A stretch of DNA of 30,605 nucleotides from contig DAIOEK010000036.1 of NCBI GenBank assembly GCA_036746315.1, positions 1-30,605 of the forward strand. The letters run 5' to 3'. The notes beneath the pieces were generated by a model, which was given only the letters and a program-made list of their open reading frames with translations, ran no database searches and had not been told where the DNA came from. Source of the stretch: DAIOEK01 sp036746315 (GTDB taxonomy: Bacteria; Chloroflexota; Anaerolineae; Anaerolineales; Anaerolineaceae). The position numbers and the translations under genes were made by a program. Below are positions 1 through 8,343 of this stretch, one piece after another. Each line of letters starts with the position of its first letter. The stretch's first letter is position 1.

Positions 1-12
1 AGGAGAATCATT

Positions 13-960
13 ATGGCAGCCATCCCCACTCGCGACAGGGTAGACCCGACCGTCGTCAACACCACCCCCACCCGCCGACCCAGCTGGATCAAAGTCCGTG
101 CACCGGCAGGTGAGAACTATGAATGGCTCGATAACCTGATGCGGGCAAAATCCCTGCATACGGTGTGCGAAGAAGCCGGCTGTCCGAATATGGGCGAATG
201 CTGGGGTTCAGGAACTGCCACCTTTCTCATGCTGGGAGATGTATGCACCCGTTCCTGCGGTTTCTGCGACATCAAGCATGGTCGCCCCGAGATCCTCGAC
301 TGGCTGGAGCCGGAGCGGGTGGCGCAGGCGGTCAAAGCCATGCAGCTGAAACACGCGGTCATTACCAGTGTTAATCGGGATGAACGCCGTGACGGTGGGG
401 CACCCATCTTTGCCCAGGTGATTCGCCGTATTCGCCAACTGGCGCCCGGCTGCTCCGTGGAAGTGCTCATTCCCGATTTCAAGGCCTCGCTTGAAGCACT
501 GGGCATGGTGATGGATGCTCGTCCGGAAATACTTAACCATAACATCGAGACGGTTCCCCGTCTATTCAAGCTGGTACAGCCGCAGGATCATTACGACTGG
601 TCAGAGGCGGTTCTGCGTAACGCCAAAAAACTCGACCCTGAAGTGCTCACCAAGTCAGGCGTCATGGTCGGGTTGGGTGAAACGATGGAGGAAGTAAAGA
701 CAGTCATGTATGATCTGCGTCAGTGGGGGGTGGATATTCTTACCATCGGGCAGTATCTGCAACCCAGCCGGCAGCACCTGCCGATCATACGTTACTACAC
801 GCCGGAAGAGTTTGCCGGGCTGAAGGATTACGGGTTGAGTATCGGTTTCCGCTGGGTCGAAAGTGCCCCGCTGGTACGCAGTTCTTACCATGCAGCAGAG
901 CAGGTACGGGCGCTGAGCAGCGTCCACCGGATTTTGTATGCAGCAGGAGAGGCAGTATGA
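13..960 (+). CDS. lipA: Lipoyl synthase LipA
   Basis: Radical SAM enzyme that inserts two sulfurs into protein-bound octanoyl groups to make the lipoyl cofactor of 2-oxoacid dehydrogenases and glycine cleavage H protein. The 315-residue length is usual. Visible are the auxiliary cluster cysteines C52, C57 and C63 (CEEAGCPNMGECW), the radical SAM motif C78-x3-C82-x2-C85, and the C-terminal RSSY motif that supplies the serine ligand of the auxiliary cluster. The loop after the SAM domain reads TSVNRDE where many LipA proteins have TSVDRDD. The ATG at 13 has an AGGAGA ribosome site at 1-6. The stop overlaps the next start by 4 bp (ATGA), so the two genes are probably co-translated. No lipB, lplA or lipoylated enzyme gene lies in the window. 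The promoter is outside the window. Confidence 0.97.
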   Translation: MAAIPTRDRVDPTVVNTTPTRRPSWIKVRAPAGENYEWLDNLMRAKSLHTVCEEAGCPNMGECWGSGTATFLMLGDVCTRSCGFCDIKHGRPEILDWLEPERVAQAVKAMQLKHAVITSVNRDERRDGGAPIFAQVIRRIRQLAPGCSVEVLIPDFKASLEALGMVMDARPEILNHNIETVPRLFKLVQPQDHYDWSEAVLRNAKKLDPEVLTKSGVMVGLGETMEEVKTVMYDLRQWGVDILTIGQYLQPSRQHLPIIRYYTPEEFAGLKDYGLSIGFRWVESAPLVRSSYHAAEQVRALSSVHRILYAAGEAV

Positions 961-1607
961 CGGATCAGAAGACCAAATTTCTGGGCAAGCTCACTTCGGA
1001 AGAACGGAAACTCATCCACTCACTGGATGCGCCTGTCAAGATCCAGCAATTCCTCGATGCAGTGCAATATCCGTCCGGTCCGCGTAATCGCAGTGTATTA
1101 AGCGTATTGCGGGATAGAAAAGCACATTGTCTGGATGGCGGTTTGTTTGCAGCTGCAATGCTTTCTTTCATTGGTTACCCTGCCGTGATCGTGGATATGT
1201 TGCCTGAACCGGGTACGGATGACGACCATATACTGGCGATTTATCGTGTTGAAGGATACTGGGGGGCAGTGGCAAAATCCAATTTTCTCGGGTTACGTTT
1301 CCGCGAACCGGTTTACAAGAATCTGCGGGAATTGGTGATGTCGTATTTCGAACAATACTTCAATGTGGATGGAAAGAAAACATTGCGCAGTTATACGCGC
1401 CCGATCTCTTTATCGCCTTATGACCGGTATGAATGGATGGTAATGGATGAAGGCGTCGATTTGATAGAAAAAAAGCTGTATAAGCTGCGCTCCACGCCTA
1501 TATTACCGGTGAGTATTATTGAGTGCCTGAATCCGGCAGACCGGGTGGTCTATGAGGCTGGTTTGAGTATCTCCAACCCGGATGGACTATACAAACCATC
1601 GAAGTAG
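957..1607 (+). CDS. Transglutaminase-like (papain-fold) protein of unknown function
   Basis: A 216-residue protein. The start at 957 is chosen because it overlaps the lipA stop as ATGA and has an AGGAGAG site at 944-950; the frame opens further upstream but that part lies inside lipA. The centre carries C58 in HCLDGGLFAAAML, H91 in DDDHILAIY and N109 in AVAKSNF. This order and spacing resemble the Cys-His-Asp/Asn core of transglutaminase-like proteins. The family is seen as a conserved uncharacterised protein with a WGAxxKSN segment and a nearby FREPVY segment. No signal peptide or membrane segment is visible, so it is probably cytoplasmic. Coupling to lipA hints at a link to lipoylation or a lipoylated protein, but this is inference only. 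The gene ends 6 bp before the stop of the convergent membrane-protein gene, with no terminator visible between them. Confidence 0.8.
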   Translation: MTDQKTKFLGKLTSEERKLIHSLDAPVKIQQFLDAVQYPSGPRNRSVLSVLRDRKAHCLDGGLFAAAMLSFIGYPAVIVDMLPEPGTDDDHILAIYRVEGYWGAVAKSNFLGLRFREPVYKNLRELVMSYFEQYFNVDGKKTLRSYTRPISLSPYDRYEWMVMDEGVDLIEKKLYKLRSTPILPVSIIECLNPADRVVYEAGLSISNPDGLYKPSK

Positions 1608-1613
1608 GTGGAA

Positions 1614-3551
1614 TCACTCCAGCTTTTGCACAAATTCAGCTGACGACAATCGGAAGTAATTGAATCCCCACCAGGTGGGATTATCCACATAGATGCCGCA
1701 GCCGCGGTAATATCCGTTCCCCGGCTGATAGATTCCGCCGTCGCCGATTAGCCATGCTGAGCGGTGATCCAGAATATTCACAGATTGGGAAAATTCTGTC
1801 TCCACTTTTAGCTCATCGAAGAATTCCACATACTTATAAAGAATGTCATGCTTTAATCTCTCTGCCTGTCCAATTGTCATCCAATTGCGCCCGTTCCATT
1901 CCGTATTCTTGCGGATGAAGGTGGTGTTCTGATCAAGATGTATCCAAACATATGGCATTTCTCCTGCCGGACACATTGTCGTTTCGATTTGCTGGGGTTT
2001 TGCAGTGCTATATAACCCGAAAGGTATTGTAAAAAGAATCACAAGCAATGCGCCGGAATAAACCAACGCTGGCAAAGATAGGCTGGGCTTTGCGGTGTCT
2101 GATAGAAAAATTGGGAAACGATGTTGGATGCGGGAGATCAACGGGAGTCTTCTAAAGATAAACTCCATCGCAAGAGCCGGGATGAGATTGATTATTGGAA
2201 CGGCAACTGCGTATGGACGCATATCAGATTCGTCCTGAGGAGGTACCAATGGGACCGAGATGAGAACCCCCACCAGAATGGCAAGGATCAATAATGAAGT
2301 ACTATTCTTCCATTTTCGGACCAAGATGACGATTCCCAGGATGGACAGGGCGTAAAAAATAACCATAATGGCTATGTTGTAGCTGTCGACCCGGGCAAAG
2401 AGATATGAGAATACGGATGTATTCATCTTGGCAGTAAAAAAGTAATACTGCGAAAGCATACTCTTGATGAGATCAAACGGATTCGATTTGATTAGCTCTA
2501 TAGTTAGTGAAATGATTTTTTGGGTTCGTTCGGGCTCAGCCATGCCAAAGAAGACATCCGGGTGGGCAACTTTGATGTACCCCCAACTTTTTCCACCGGC
2601 TGCCATGCCATAGAGTGAGTAGATATAGCTGGTGAAAGCTACGCTTTTTCCACTGGAGAATGTATTCAAAACAATGGAATTGATGCCAAATCCGGAAACC
2701 ACGGTGGCGATGGTGCTGACCAGAAAAAGCCAGATTTTATACCGTTGACGAAAAATCCAGATTCCTGCCAGAATTACCGTGGGCAGCACAATGAATGGCC
2801 CGGCGCGGGTAATAAATGCGATGGTGGTGAAAAATAATCCGACACAGAAAGCGGGTAGATTCTTTCGGGATGCCCCCCAGAACAGGATGATCCAGCCCCC
2901 CATGCCGAGGCTGATACCCAATCCTTCGGAACTGAATGCACCGAGGTAATTGCGGAAGAACATGAAGGTCACCGCCATGGCTAATGCGGCTGCGACGTAT
3001 CCAAATTGTTTGCGCAAATTTTCGGAGAAAATATAATATGCTACTGCCACGATAAAGAGCAAATAAATGCTTGCCCGGATCATATCCAGCTGGCCGACCC
3101 ACAGCAGAACGGCCAGAAACGCCGAAAAAAACGGTCGCGCATTGGTGGTCCCCTGTGAAGCGTATCCAAGCAAAAGCCTTTGGGCATTGGCATAGTATTC
3201 AGTCGCATCGACCCAGGGTTGAATGCCATATAGCTGGAAATAGGCCGTTCGTTTGGTCAACCAGATGCCCTGCATAAATCCGGCAAAAACGAATAACATC
3301 CAAAACCAGCGTAACGCTTTGCCTAATTTTCCCGGGATCAGATTGAGAAGAAAATACCCCCCAACTAAAGTGAGCAGCAGGATGCTGTTTTCTTGTACAT
3401 AGAATTTATAAATGGCTCCCAGCGATTTCGGCGGGTTTTCCTTGGTAAGAAAACTGAAGAACCAAATACCCAGAATAACCAGAACTAAATTCAGTAATTG
3501 ATGGGCGATTGGATTTTGAAATATCGTTTGTCTATTTTCTTTTTGGGACAT
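1614..3551 (-). CDS. Polytopic membrane protein, GT-C glycosyltransferase-like
   Basis: A 645-residue integral membrane protein with many hydrophobic helices over roughly residues 15-490 and a soluble, probably extracytoplasmic, C-terminal part of about 130 residues. An early loop contains WVDATEYYANAQRLL followed by ARPFFSAF. This resembles the first-loop acidic motif and the RP motif of GT-C family polyprenyl-phosphate-sugar transferases. A short MxPYVWIHLDQN segment and a WWGFNYF segment occur in the C-terminal part, whose function I do not recognise. The ATG at 3551 has a weak AGG about 8 bases upstream. The gene stands alone, divergent from the dehydrogenase at 3884. A role in envelope glycan or glycolipid assembly is inferred from topology; no catalytic assignment is proven. 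Confidence 0.7.
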   Translation of the reverse strand: MSQKENRQTIFQNPIAHQLLNLVLVILGIWFFSFLTKENPPKSLGAIYKFYVQENSILLLTLVGGYFLLNLIPGKLGKALRWFWMLFVFAGFMQGIWLTKRTAYFQLYGIQPWVDATEYYANAQRLLLGYASQGTTNARPFFSAFLAVLLWVGQLDMIRASIYLLFIVAVAYYIFSENLRKQFGYVAAALAMAVTFMFFRNYLGAFSSEGLGISLGMGGWIILFWGASRKNLPAFCVGLFFTTIAFITRAGPFIVLPTVILAGIWIFRQRYKIWLFLVSTIATVVSGFGINSIVLNTFSSGKSVAFTSYIYSLYGMAAGGKSWGYIKVAHPDVFFGMAEPERTQKIISLTIELIKSNPFDLIKSMLSQYYFFTAKMNTSVFSYLFARVDSYNIAIMVIFYALSILGIVILVRKWKNSTSLLILAILVGVLISVPLVPPQDESDMRPYAVAVPIINLIPALAMEFIFRRLPLISRIQHRFPIFLSDTAKPSLSLPALVYSGALLVILFTIPFGLYSTAKPQQIETTMCPAGEMPYVWIHLDQNTTFIRKNTEWNGRNWMTIGQAERLKHDILYKYVEFFDELKVETEFSQSVNILDHRSAWLIGDGGIYQPGNGYYRGCGIYVDNPTWWGFNYFRLSSAEFVQKLE

Positions 3552-3883
3552 AAGAACCTGTTTTTAGTGATTCGATTGGTGTAATTCTACCCGAAAAAAG
3601 CTATCAGGTTGACGGATTGCCTTGGAGCAACAGAACTTTGCCTTATCTAAGGGCTGCCAGCATTTATTTGTGGAATGTATTGTGATTGAAGAAGCGTTTT
3701 AACCGGGATTACCATTAAAATAATGTTGTAACTTATATATCAGATTGGAAATGTGATGCTATGGTTATAATTGAATGTAGCATTATCCGTGAGCATGTCT
3801 GCTGGCGGGAAGAATCTGTGATTTATATTATGAAAGTCATTGCCAAATTATTAGTTATCAGGGCTGCCAGTGAGGATTAAAGG
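3552..3883. promoter_or_regulatory. Divergent intergenic region with 11-bp direct repeats
   Basis: This 332-bp gap separates the membrane-protein gene (-) from the dehydrogenase gene (+), so it should hold promoters for both. A TATAAT at 3766-3771 with TTGGAA at 3745-3750 is a possible plus-strand promoter, but the 15-bp spacer is short. On the minus strand TAGAAT at 3589-3584 is a weak -10 candidate. The sequence AGGGCTGCCAG occurs exactly at 3650-3660 and again at 3860-3870, the second copy just before the GAGGA ribosome site (3872-3876) of the plus gene. No open frame or RNA gene was recognised here. Confidence 0.4.
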
Positions 3884-4900
3884 ATGAAACCGGTAGAGTT
3901 ACTTACCACGATCAATTTTACTGAAGACGAAGTTGATATGCTGAAAGAGGCATCTCATCAGGTTAAGGTGCGTTTCCAGCCAACCAGGAAAGCGGAAGAG
4001 ATATCCCGGGAGGTTTGGGAAAAAGTCGAGATACTTTATACCGACAGAGTCCTGCCGCAACCGGAATGGGTACCTCAATTACGCTGGGTACAGTTTCATT
4101 ATGCGGGGATTGATTTTGCTGTTCAGCATCCGCTGATGCAGACCGGTGGAATTACCTTTACGACCCAAAGCGGATCTTCTGCCAGTCAGGTTGCCGAGTA
4201 TATTCTGATGATGCTTTTATCCACGGGGCATAAACTTCCGGAAATGATGCATCATCAGTCCGAAAAATTGTGGTCGCCCAAACGCTGGGAACTCTTCAGC
4301 CCATTGGAATTGCGTGGTGCTACAGTTGCCCTGATCGGATATGGCAGTATTGCGAGACAAACAGCCAGGTTGCTTCAACCTTTTGGCGCACAAATCCTGG
4401 CAGTGAAGCGCAACGTTTTTCAGCCACAAGACCAGGGTTATATTTTGGAAGGACAGGGTGACGCTGGTGGGGATTACTTTACCAGGCTTTACCCGATCGA
4501 GGCTTTGCAATCTGTTCTTCGCGCAAGTGATTTCATCGTAATTACATTACCATTGACTTCCCAAACACGGCTTTTGATTGGGAAGGAGGAATTGAGTGTT
4601 TGCAAATCATCTGCTTATCTAGTCAACGTTTCGCGTGGAGGCATTGTGGATGAGGTTGCCTTGGCAGAAGCGTTGCAGGAGAACCGGCTCGCCGGAGCTG
4701 CCTTGGATGTTTTTCAACAAGAACCACTACCAGCTGAAGACCCATTGTGGTCTTTACCCAACCTGTTGATCACACCGCATATTGCAGGTAATAGTCGCTA
4801 TTACAACCAGCGTTCCATTACGCTATTTATTGACAACCTGCACAGGTTTTTAGCTGGAGAATCGTTGTTCAATGTTTATAACCCCGAAAATGAATACTAG
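3884..4900 (+). CDS. D-2-hydroxyacid dehydrogenase, NAD(P)-binding
   Basis: A 338-residue member of the D-isomer-specific 2-hydroxyacid dehydrogenase family, which interconverts 2-oxoacids and D-2-hydroxyacids with NAD(P)H. The Rossmann motif is GYGSIA at 152-157. The catalytic trio expected for the family is present: R251 (VSRGGIVDE), E280 (QQEPLP) and H299 (TPHIAG). The substrate-binding lid runs over about residues 1-110 and 300-338. The start at 3884 has GAGGA at 3872-3876. Substrate identity cannot be read from the sequence: glyoxylate/hydroxypyruvate, phosphoglycerate-like and 2-oxoacid reductases share these motifs. The photolyase gene follows after 85 bp in the same direction without an obvious terminator, so the two may be co-transcribed. 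Confidence 0.9.
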   Translation: MKPVELLTTINFTEDEVDMLKEASHQVKVRFQPTRKAEEISREVWEKVEILYTDRVLPQPEWVPQLRWVQFHYAGIDFAVQHPLMQTGGITFTTQSGSSASQVAEYILMMLLSTGHKLPEMMHHQSEKLWSPKRWELFSPLELRGATVALIGYGSIARQTARLLQPFGAQILAVKRNVFQPQDQGYILEGQGDAGGDYFTRLYPIEALQSVLRASDFIVITLPLTSQTRLLIGKEELSVCKSSAYLVNVSRGGIVDEVALAEALQENRLAGAALDVFQQEPLPAEDPLWSLPNLLITPHIAGNSRYYNQRSITLFIDNLHRFLAGESLFNVYNPENEY

Positions 4901-4985
4901 AATTTAACTATTTGTATCGCAAGACATTATATTGTGCTTTGCCATTTTTCATCCTTTGCGGGAAAATGGTTAGGGAGCATCGCAT

Positions 4986-6410
4986 ATGAAAACAAGCATC
5001 TGGTGGATTAGAAGAGATCTGCGCATTCAACACAATCCGGCATTGGAAGAAGCAATAGCCAACAGTGATGTAGTATTGCCGCTGTACATACTGGATCCAC
5101 ACTTGCTTTCCAAAAAGGCGCCCCGGAGATTAACCTTTTTGTTCGAGGCGATTGCATCCCTTGATCAGACATTGCGACAGCGCGGCAGTCAGCTTTGGAT
5201 TAAAAGCGGTGATCCGTATTTGGTATTGCAGGAGGTGATGGAACAAACAAAAGCCGAAGCGGTCTTTGCAGAAGCCGATTACTCTCCTTACGCCAGACAG
5301 CGCGATCATAAAATTGCAATCTCTCTGCCGCTCTGGTTGGTGCATGGTTTGACGGTTTTTCCGCCTGGTGTGGTTGTAAAGAATACCGGATGCCCTTACA
5401 CAGTGTTTTCGCATTTCAACCGTGCCTGGAAAGCATTGCCGCTGCCGGCTACTGTTTCCATTCACGACTCTGCCCTTAAGTTGATTTCCACCAATAAAGC
5501 TAACCTGGCAAGCGAACCCATACCAGACCACACTCCCGCCAAGAATTTCCCGGCGAGTGAACAAATTGCCAATCAACAATTGGATCTGTTTTTTGATGCC
5601 AAACTTAATCAATATGCTGAAAAGCGTGATCGAATGGATTTGGATGGCACATCCAGGTTATCTCCTTACCTGCGTTTTGGGCTGATCTCTCCCCACTACA
5701 CGGTATCCAGAGCCATTTTAGCGGTTGAGGCAGCTAAGGATAAAAAAGTCAGGCTCAGTGCAGAAACTTGGCTGGATGAACTTATTTGGCGCGAGTTTTA
5801 TATTTCGATCTTGCATTATTTCCCTGAGGTTCTGCAGGGATCTTTCCGAAAGGACTTGCGTAACATCCAATGGCGGAATGCACCTGGAGACTTTGAACAG
5901 TGGAAAGAGGGAATGACCGGTTATCCGGTAGTGGATGCAGGGATGCGAGAGCTGAAGCAATCCGGGTGGATGCACAATCGGGCACGCATGATAACCGCTT
6001 CCTTCCTGGTGAAAGACTTGCTGATCAATTGGCAGGAAGGTGAAGCATGGTTTATGGAAAACCTGCTCGATGGTGATCCGGCAACTAACAACGGTGGCTG
6101 GCAATGGGTAAGCGGTGTGGGAACGGACGCTGCGCCGTTCTTCCGCATTTTTAATCCAGTTTTGCAGGGTGAGAAGTTCGATCCCACGGGAAACTATATC
6201 CGTGAATGGATTCCGGAATTGGCGACCGTACCCGACGAGTTTATCCACAAGCCCTGGCTGATGTCGGAAAAAATGCAGGCGGAATTGGGTATTCGCATCG
6301 GAGAACAGTATCCCTTCCCGATGGTCGACCATAAAGAGGTGAAAAATCGTGCGCTTGCAGCTTATTCCACCGGTAAACCCCGTGAAGTACTGGATGGTTG
6401 CCCAACCTAA
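4986..6410 (+). CDS. phr: Deoxyribodipyrimidine photolyase, class I CPD type
   Basis: A light-driven flavoprotein that splits cyclobutane pyrimidine dimers in DNA. The 474-residue length is usual. The N-terminal antenna domain opens with WWIRRDLRIQHNPAL. The FAD domain shows GTSRLSPYLRFG (221-232), the TWLDELIWREFY helix (261-272), GYPVVDAGMRELKQSGWMHNR (312-332), and NNGGWQWxxxxGTDAAPFFRIFNP (368-391) followed by KFDPTGNYIREWIPEL. W296, W349 and a Trp in the GGWQW segment sit where the electron-transfer triad is expected; alignment would be needed to fix them. The start at 4986 has AGGGAG at 4972-4977. A terminator follows. It is the only DNA repair photoenzyme in the window, and a CarH-like light sensor is encoded about 5 kb downstream. 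It could prefer another dimer type, but the motif set favours CPD photolyase. Confidence 0.95.
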   Translation: MKTSIWWIRRDLRIQHNPALEEAIANSDVVLPLYILDPHLLSKKAPRRLTFLFEAIASLDQTLRQRGSQLWIKSGDPYLVLQEVMEQTKAEAVFAEADYSPYARQRDHKIAISLPLWLVHGLTVFPPGVVVKNTGCPYTVFSHFNRAWKALPLPATVSIHDSALKLISTNKANLASEPIPDHTPAKNFPASEQIANQQLDLFFDAKLNQYAEKRDRMDLDGTSRLSPYLRFGLISPHYTVSRAILAVEAAKDKKVRLSAETWLDELIWREFYISILHYFPEVLQGSFRKDLRNIQWRNAPGDFEQWKEGMTGYPVVDAGMRELKQSGWMHNRARMITASFLVKDLLINWQEGEAWFMENLLDGDPATNNGGWQWVSGVGTDAAPFFRIFNPVLQGEKFDPTGNYIREWIPELATVPDEFIHKPWLMSEKMQAELGIRIGEQYPFPMVDHKEVKNRALAAYSTGKPREVLDGCPT

Positions 6411-6435
6411 TCCAAGCCAAATATTTCGGGATTTT

Positions 6436-6468
6436 GGTGCTGCTTTGCTGGCAGCACCTGTTCTTTTA
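6436..6468 (+). terminator. Intrinsic terminator after the photolyase gene
   Basis: GGTGCTGC at 6436-6443 and GCAGCACC at 6451-6458 form a perfect 8-bp stem with a 7-nt loop, followed by the U-rich run TGTTCTTTT. The U-tract is on the plus strand, so it ends transcription of the photolyase gene. It lies against the convergent stop at 6466. On the minus strand the stem is followed by A residues, so it should not terminate the zinc-ribbon gene. Confidence 0.85.
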
Positions 6469-7743
6469 ATCACGCCCGAATTTCATTAGTCTTTCCCAAA
6501 ATGTGGGCTCATCTTGCCTTCTTTGGAGAACTTTTCCATATACTGCATCGATTGCAAAACTTTCCTTTTCATTCTGGTAACAAAATTCAGCGAACCAGAT
6601 GGGGTAAAGCACCAATTGATAAGACTCCACCACCATTTCATGTGAACTGAAGCTGATATCTTCTGCGGTATCAGGTATGGACATGCCGGCTGCTATTTTT
6701 TCCCGTTGTAAGCCAATTTGGCGAGCTTTTAATGAGGCATCTGCCAGTGTTATCTGGTAGGTTTCAGCCAGCCAGTTTGCAATATATTCGGGAGTGTAAT
6801 CCAGCATATCTTTGAAGTCCGCAGCCTGGATAATTTGCTTAACTTCATCCTCGTGATGCTTGCAGGCCGGTACACATACATCCGATTGCATCATGGGGCG
6901 GGTATGGGTAAAGACCTTTGCCGGTTTATTCTTTTGCGGGATTAGATACTTGTAATGCAGGTTGCCTCCGATGGAAAACCACCAGATGGGCAGATAAATC
7001 CCTGTCAGTTCCTGAGATAAATGTTTCCGGTCATCATTTTGCTCAATTAACCATTGTTGGATAATATTTTTGGCCGCCTGAAGGGTAATTCGAGCAGGAA
7101 AGATGGCTGAAGGTCCAATATGGTCATCCGAGTCGGGAAAGATTTTTACATACACGCTCTTGCAATGAGGGCAGGTGATAGATAAGTCGGTCTGAGACAA
7201 TATAAAAGCCGCGCCACAACCCTGACAGGTAAAGGTTGCCTGCCCTTCAGGTTGGCAGTGTCCCTTGAGGGTAGCCATGGATAAGAAAAAATCACCTTCT
7301 TCATCAGGAGAACCCTGCTCCTGCCGCTTTTTCACTTCACAATACTCACAAGTTAATGAAGCACCATCCGGTGCATAGACCATTCTGCCGCCACATTGCG
7401 GACAGACAAATCGCTGGGGGTTGGCATTTGAAACCTGAATTTTACCCGCAGGTATATTATCAGGGTCTATAATCTCACCGGGAGACAGTTTGCCCTGCAG
7501 AATCATCCATTCGCGCCTGGCTAGGAGATGAAATGGCTGCGCGGAAAGCACTTCTTCGAGAAGGCGTTTCTTTTCTTCAGGATTGGTGGAAATTTTTGCC
7601 AACCAGTATTGTGCTTCCAGGCGCTCATCGTTATCCGCATCTAACGTGAGCAGCCATTCGAGAAAAAACCTGGCCTCTTTTTCTTCACCTACTCTGGCGG
7701 CAGCTGATCCGCGTACCAAAAGATCGTGAGTTGCTTCGGTCAT
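6466..7743 (-). CDS. Zinc-ribbon protein with helical N-terminus, unknown function
   Basis: I start this at the ATG at 7743 (425 residues). An in-frame TTG at 7770 would add nine residues, but a TATAAT sits inside that extension 6 nt before the ATG. Residues 1-80 are helical and TPR-like (ARVGEEKEARFFLEWLLTLDADNDERLEAQYWLAKI). Two four-cysteine zinc ribbons follow: C114/C117 with C132/C135, and C173/C176 with C191/C194. The second leads into a DHIGPSAIFPARIT segment. The C-terminal half has a LPIWWFSIGG strand, scattered conserved aromatic residues and repeated Cys/His positions, with no enzyme motif I recognise. No signal peptide or membrane segment is visible. The protein may bind nucleic acid or another protein. 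It follows the ABC/NTPase operon in the same direction but probably has its own promoter. Confidence 0.75.
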   Translation of the reverse strand: MTEATHDLLVRGSAAARVGEEKEARFFLEWLLTLDADNDERLEAQYWLAKISTNPEEKKRLLEEVLSAQPFHLLARREWMILQGKLSPGEIIDPDNIPAGKIQVSNANPQRFVCPQCGGRMVYAPDGASLTCEYCEVKKRQEQGSPDEEGDFFLSMATLKGHCQPEGQATFTCQGCGAAFILSQTDLSITCPHCKSVYVKIFPDSDDHIGPSAIFPARITLQAAKNIIQQWLIEQNDDRKHLSQELTGIYLPIWWFSIGGNLHYKYLIPQKNKPAKVFTHTRPMMQSDVCVPACKHHEDEVKQIIQAADFKDMLDYTPEYIANWLAETYQITLADASLKARQIGLQREKIAAGMSIPDTAEDISFSSHEMVVESYQLVLYPIWFAEFCYQNEKESFAIDAVYGKVLQRRQDEPTFWERLMKFGRD

Positions 7744-7755
7744 GTAGATATTATA
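7744..7755 (-). promoter_or_regulatory. Candidate -10 of a leaderless transcript for the zinc-ribbon gene
   Basis: On the minus strand a perfect TATAAT (7755-7750) is followed by six bases and then the ATG at 7743. With the start site about 7 nt after a -10 element, the mRNA would begin at or next to the ATG. There is no Shine-Dalgarno sequence. A TTGACA also occurs upstream but only 9 bp from the TATAAT, too close to be its -35. Confidence 0.5.
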
Positions 7756-7806
7756 GGGGTTTCTTGTCAATCACAGTGTTAATTCAGTCTGAATTTCAAC
7801 ACCATC

Positions 7807-8343
7807 TTATCCGCGGAGCATTTCCGCAGCGAAATATTCAGCTTTCCGATCGATCTCATCCGCATTGGTAATTTCGACAATCTGCCGTGGTGCAAATATT
7901 TCAATGGCTTTTTGAATCAACTCCGGGCGGATCACAACCAGGGCGAATTTATATTCCCCTTTTAGCAACACCTTTAATGCGGAATTCCATCCCTGGTTGG
8001 ATTCTAATTCCAAAGGCCCCAGTTCATCCACTACCAGGAGATCACAAGGTGTACTCTGGGTAATGACATCATTCCCCCAGTGGATCGCGTCCTGCTGCAC
8101 AAACCATTTGCCTAATATGATTTCGTTCGTATTTTGTCGGGAGGTGGATGCCAGTAATCGTTTTTCTTTTGAGCGGATATTTTCCGCCCAGATACTTATT
8201 TTTTCTCCATCCTGATATACGGGAACGGATATGATGCCAGCCACATCCCAACCCGACTGCTGCGCCTGGCAAATGATCTTCTGACAAAAGGGAGTTTTCC
8301 CAACACCGCGCCACCCGCTTACCAGCCAGATATTTAAATCCAT
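7807..8343 (-). CDS. THEP1-type nucleoside-triphosphatase (NTPase_1 family)
   Basis: A 178-residue P-loop NTPase. Walker A is GWRGVGKT at residues 10-17, and Walker B with the family motif is DLLVVDELGPLEL with D106 and E107. The middle WAENIRSKEKRLLA and W80/W89 region matches the layout of THEP1-like proteins, which hydrolyse nucleoside triphosphates in vitro and whose cellular job is unclear. The start overlaps the end of the ABC ATPase gene by 10 bp (8334-8343), so it is the fourth gene of the uptake operon. A small NTPase at the tail of a FecBCD-like operon is worth noting; a role in cofactor handling or in using the imported metal is possible but is inference. The stop is 63 bp from the next ATG. 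Confidence 0.85.
   Translation of the reverse strand: MDLNIWLVSGWRGVGKTPFCQKIICQAQQSGWDVAGIISVPVYQDGEKISIWAENIRSKEKRLLASTSRQNTNEIILGKWFVQQDAIHWGNDVITQSTPCDLLVVDELGPLELESNQGWNSALKVLLKGEYKFALVVIRPELIQKAIEIFAPRQIVEITNADEIDRKAEYFAAEMLRG

Noticed and set aside
723..956. N-terminal extension of the transglutaminase-like frame into lipA
   Set aside because: The extension overlaps conserved lipA codons; the ATGA overlap and AGGAGAG site support the start at 957.
5718..6473. Minus-strand 251-codon frame opposite the photolyase
   Set aside because: It is antisense to highly conserved photolyase FAD-domain codons and shows no motif or ribosome site.
7750..7770. TTGACA and TATAAT on the minus strand as a full promoter
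   Set aside because: The spacer is only 9 bp, too short for one sigma-70 promoter; only the TATAAT is kept as a -10 candidate.
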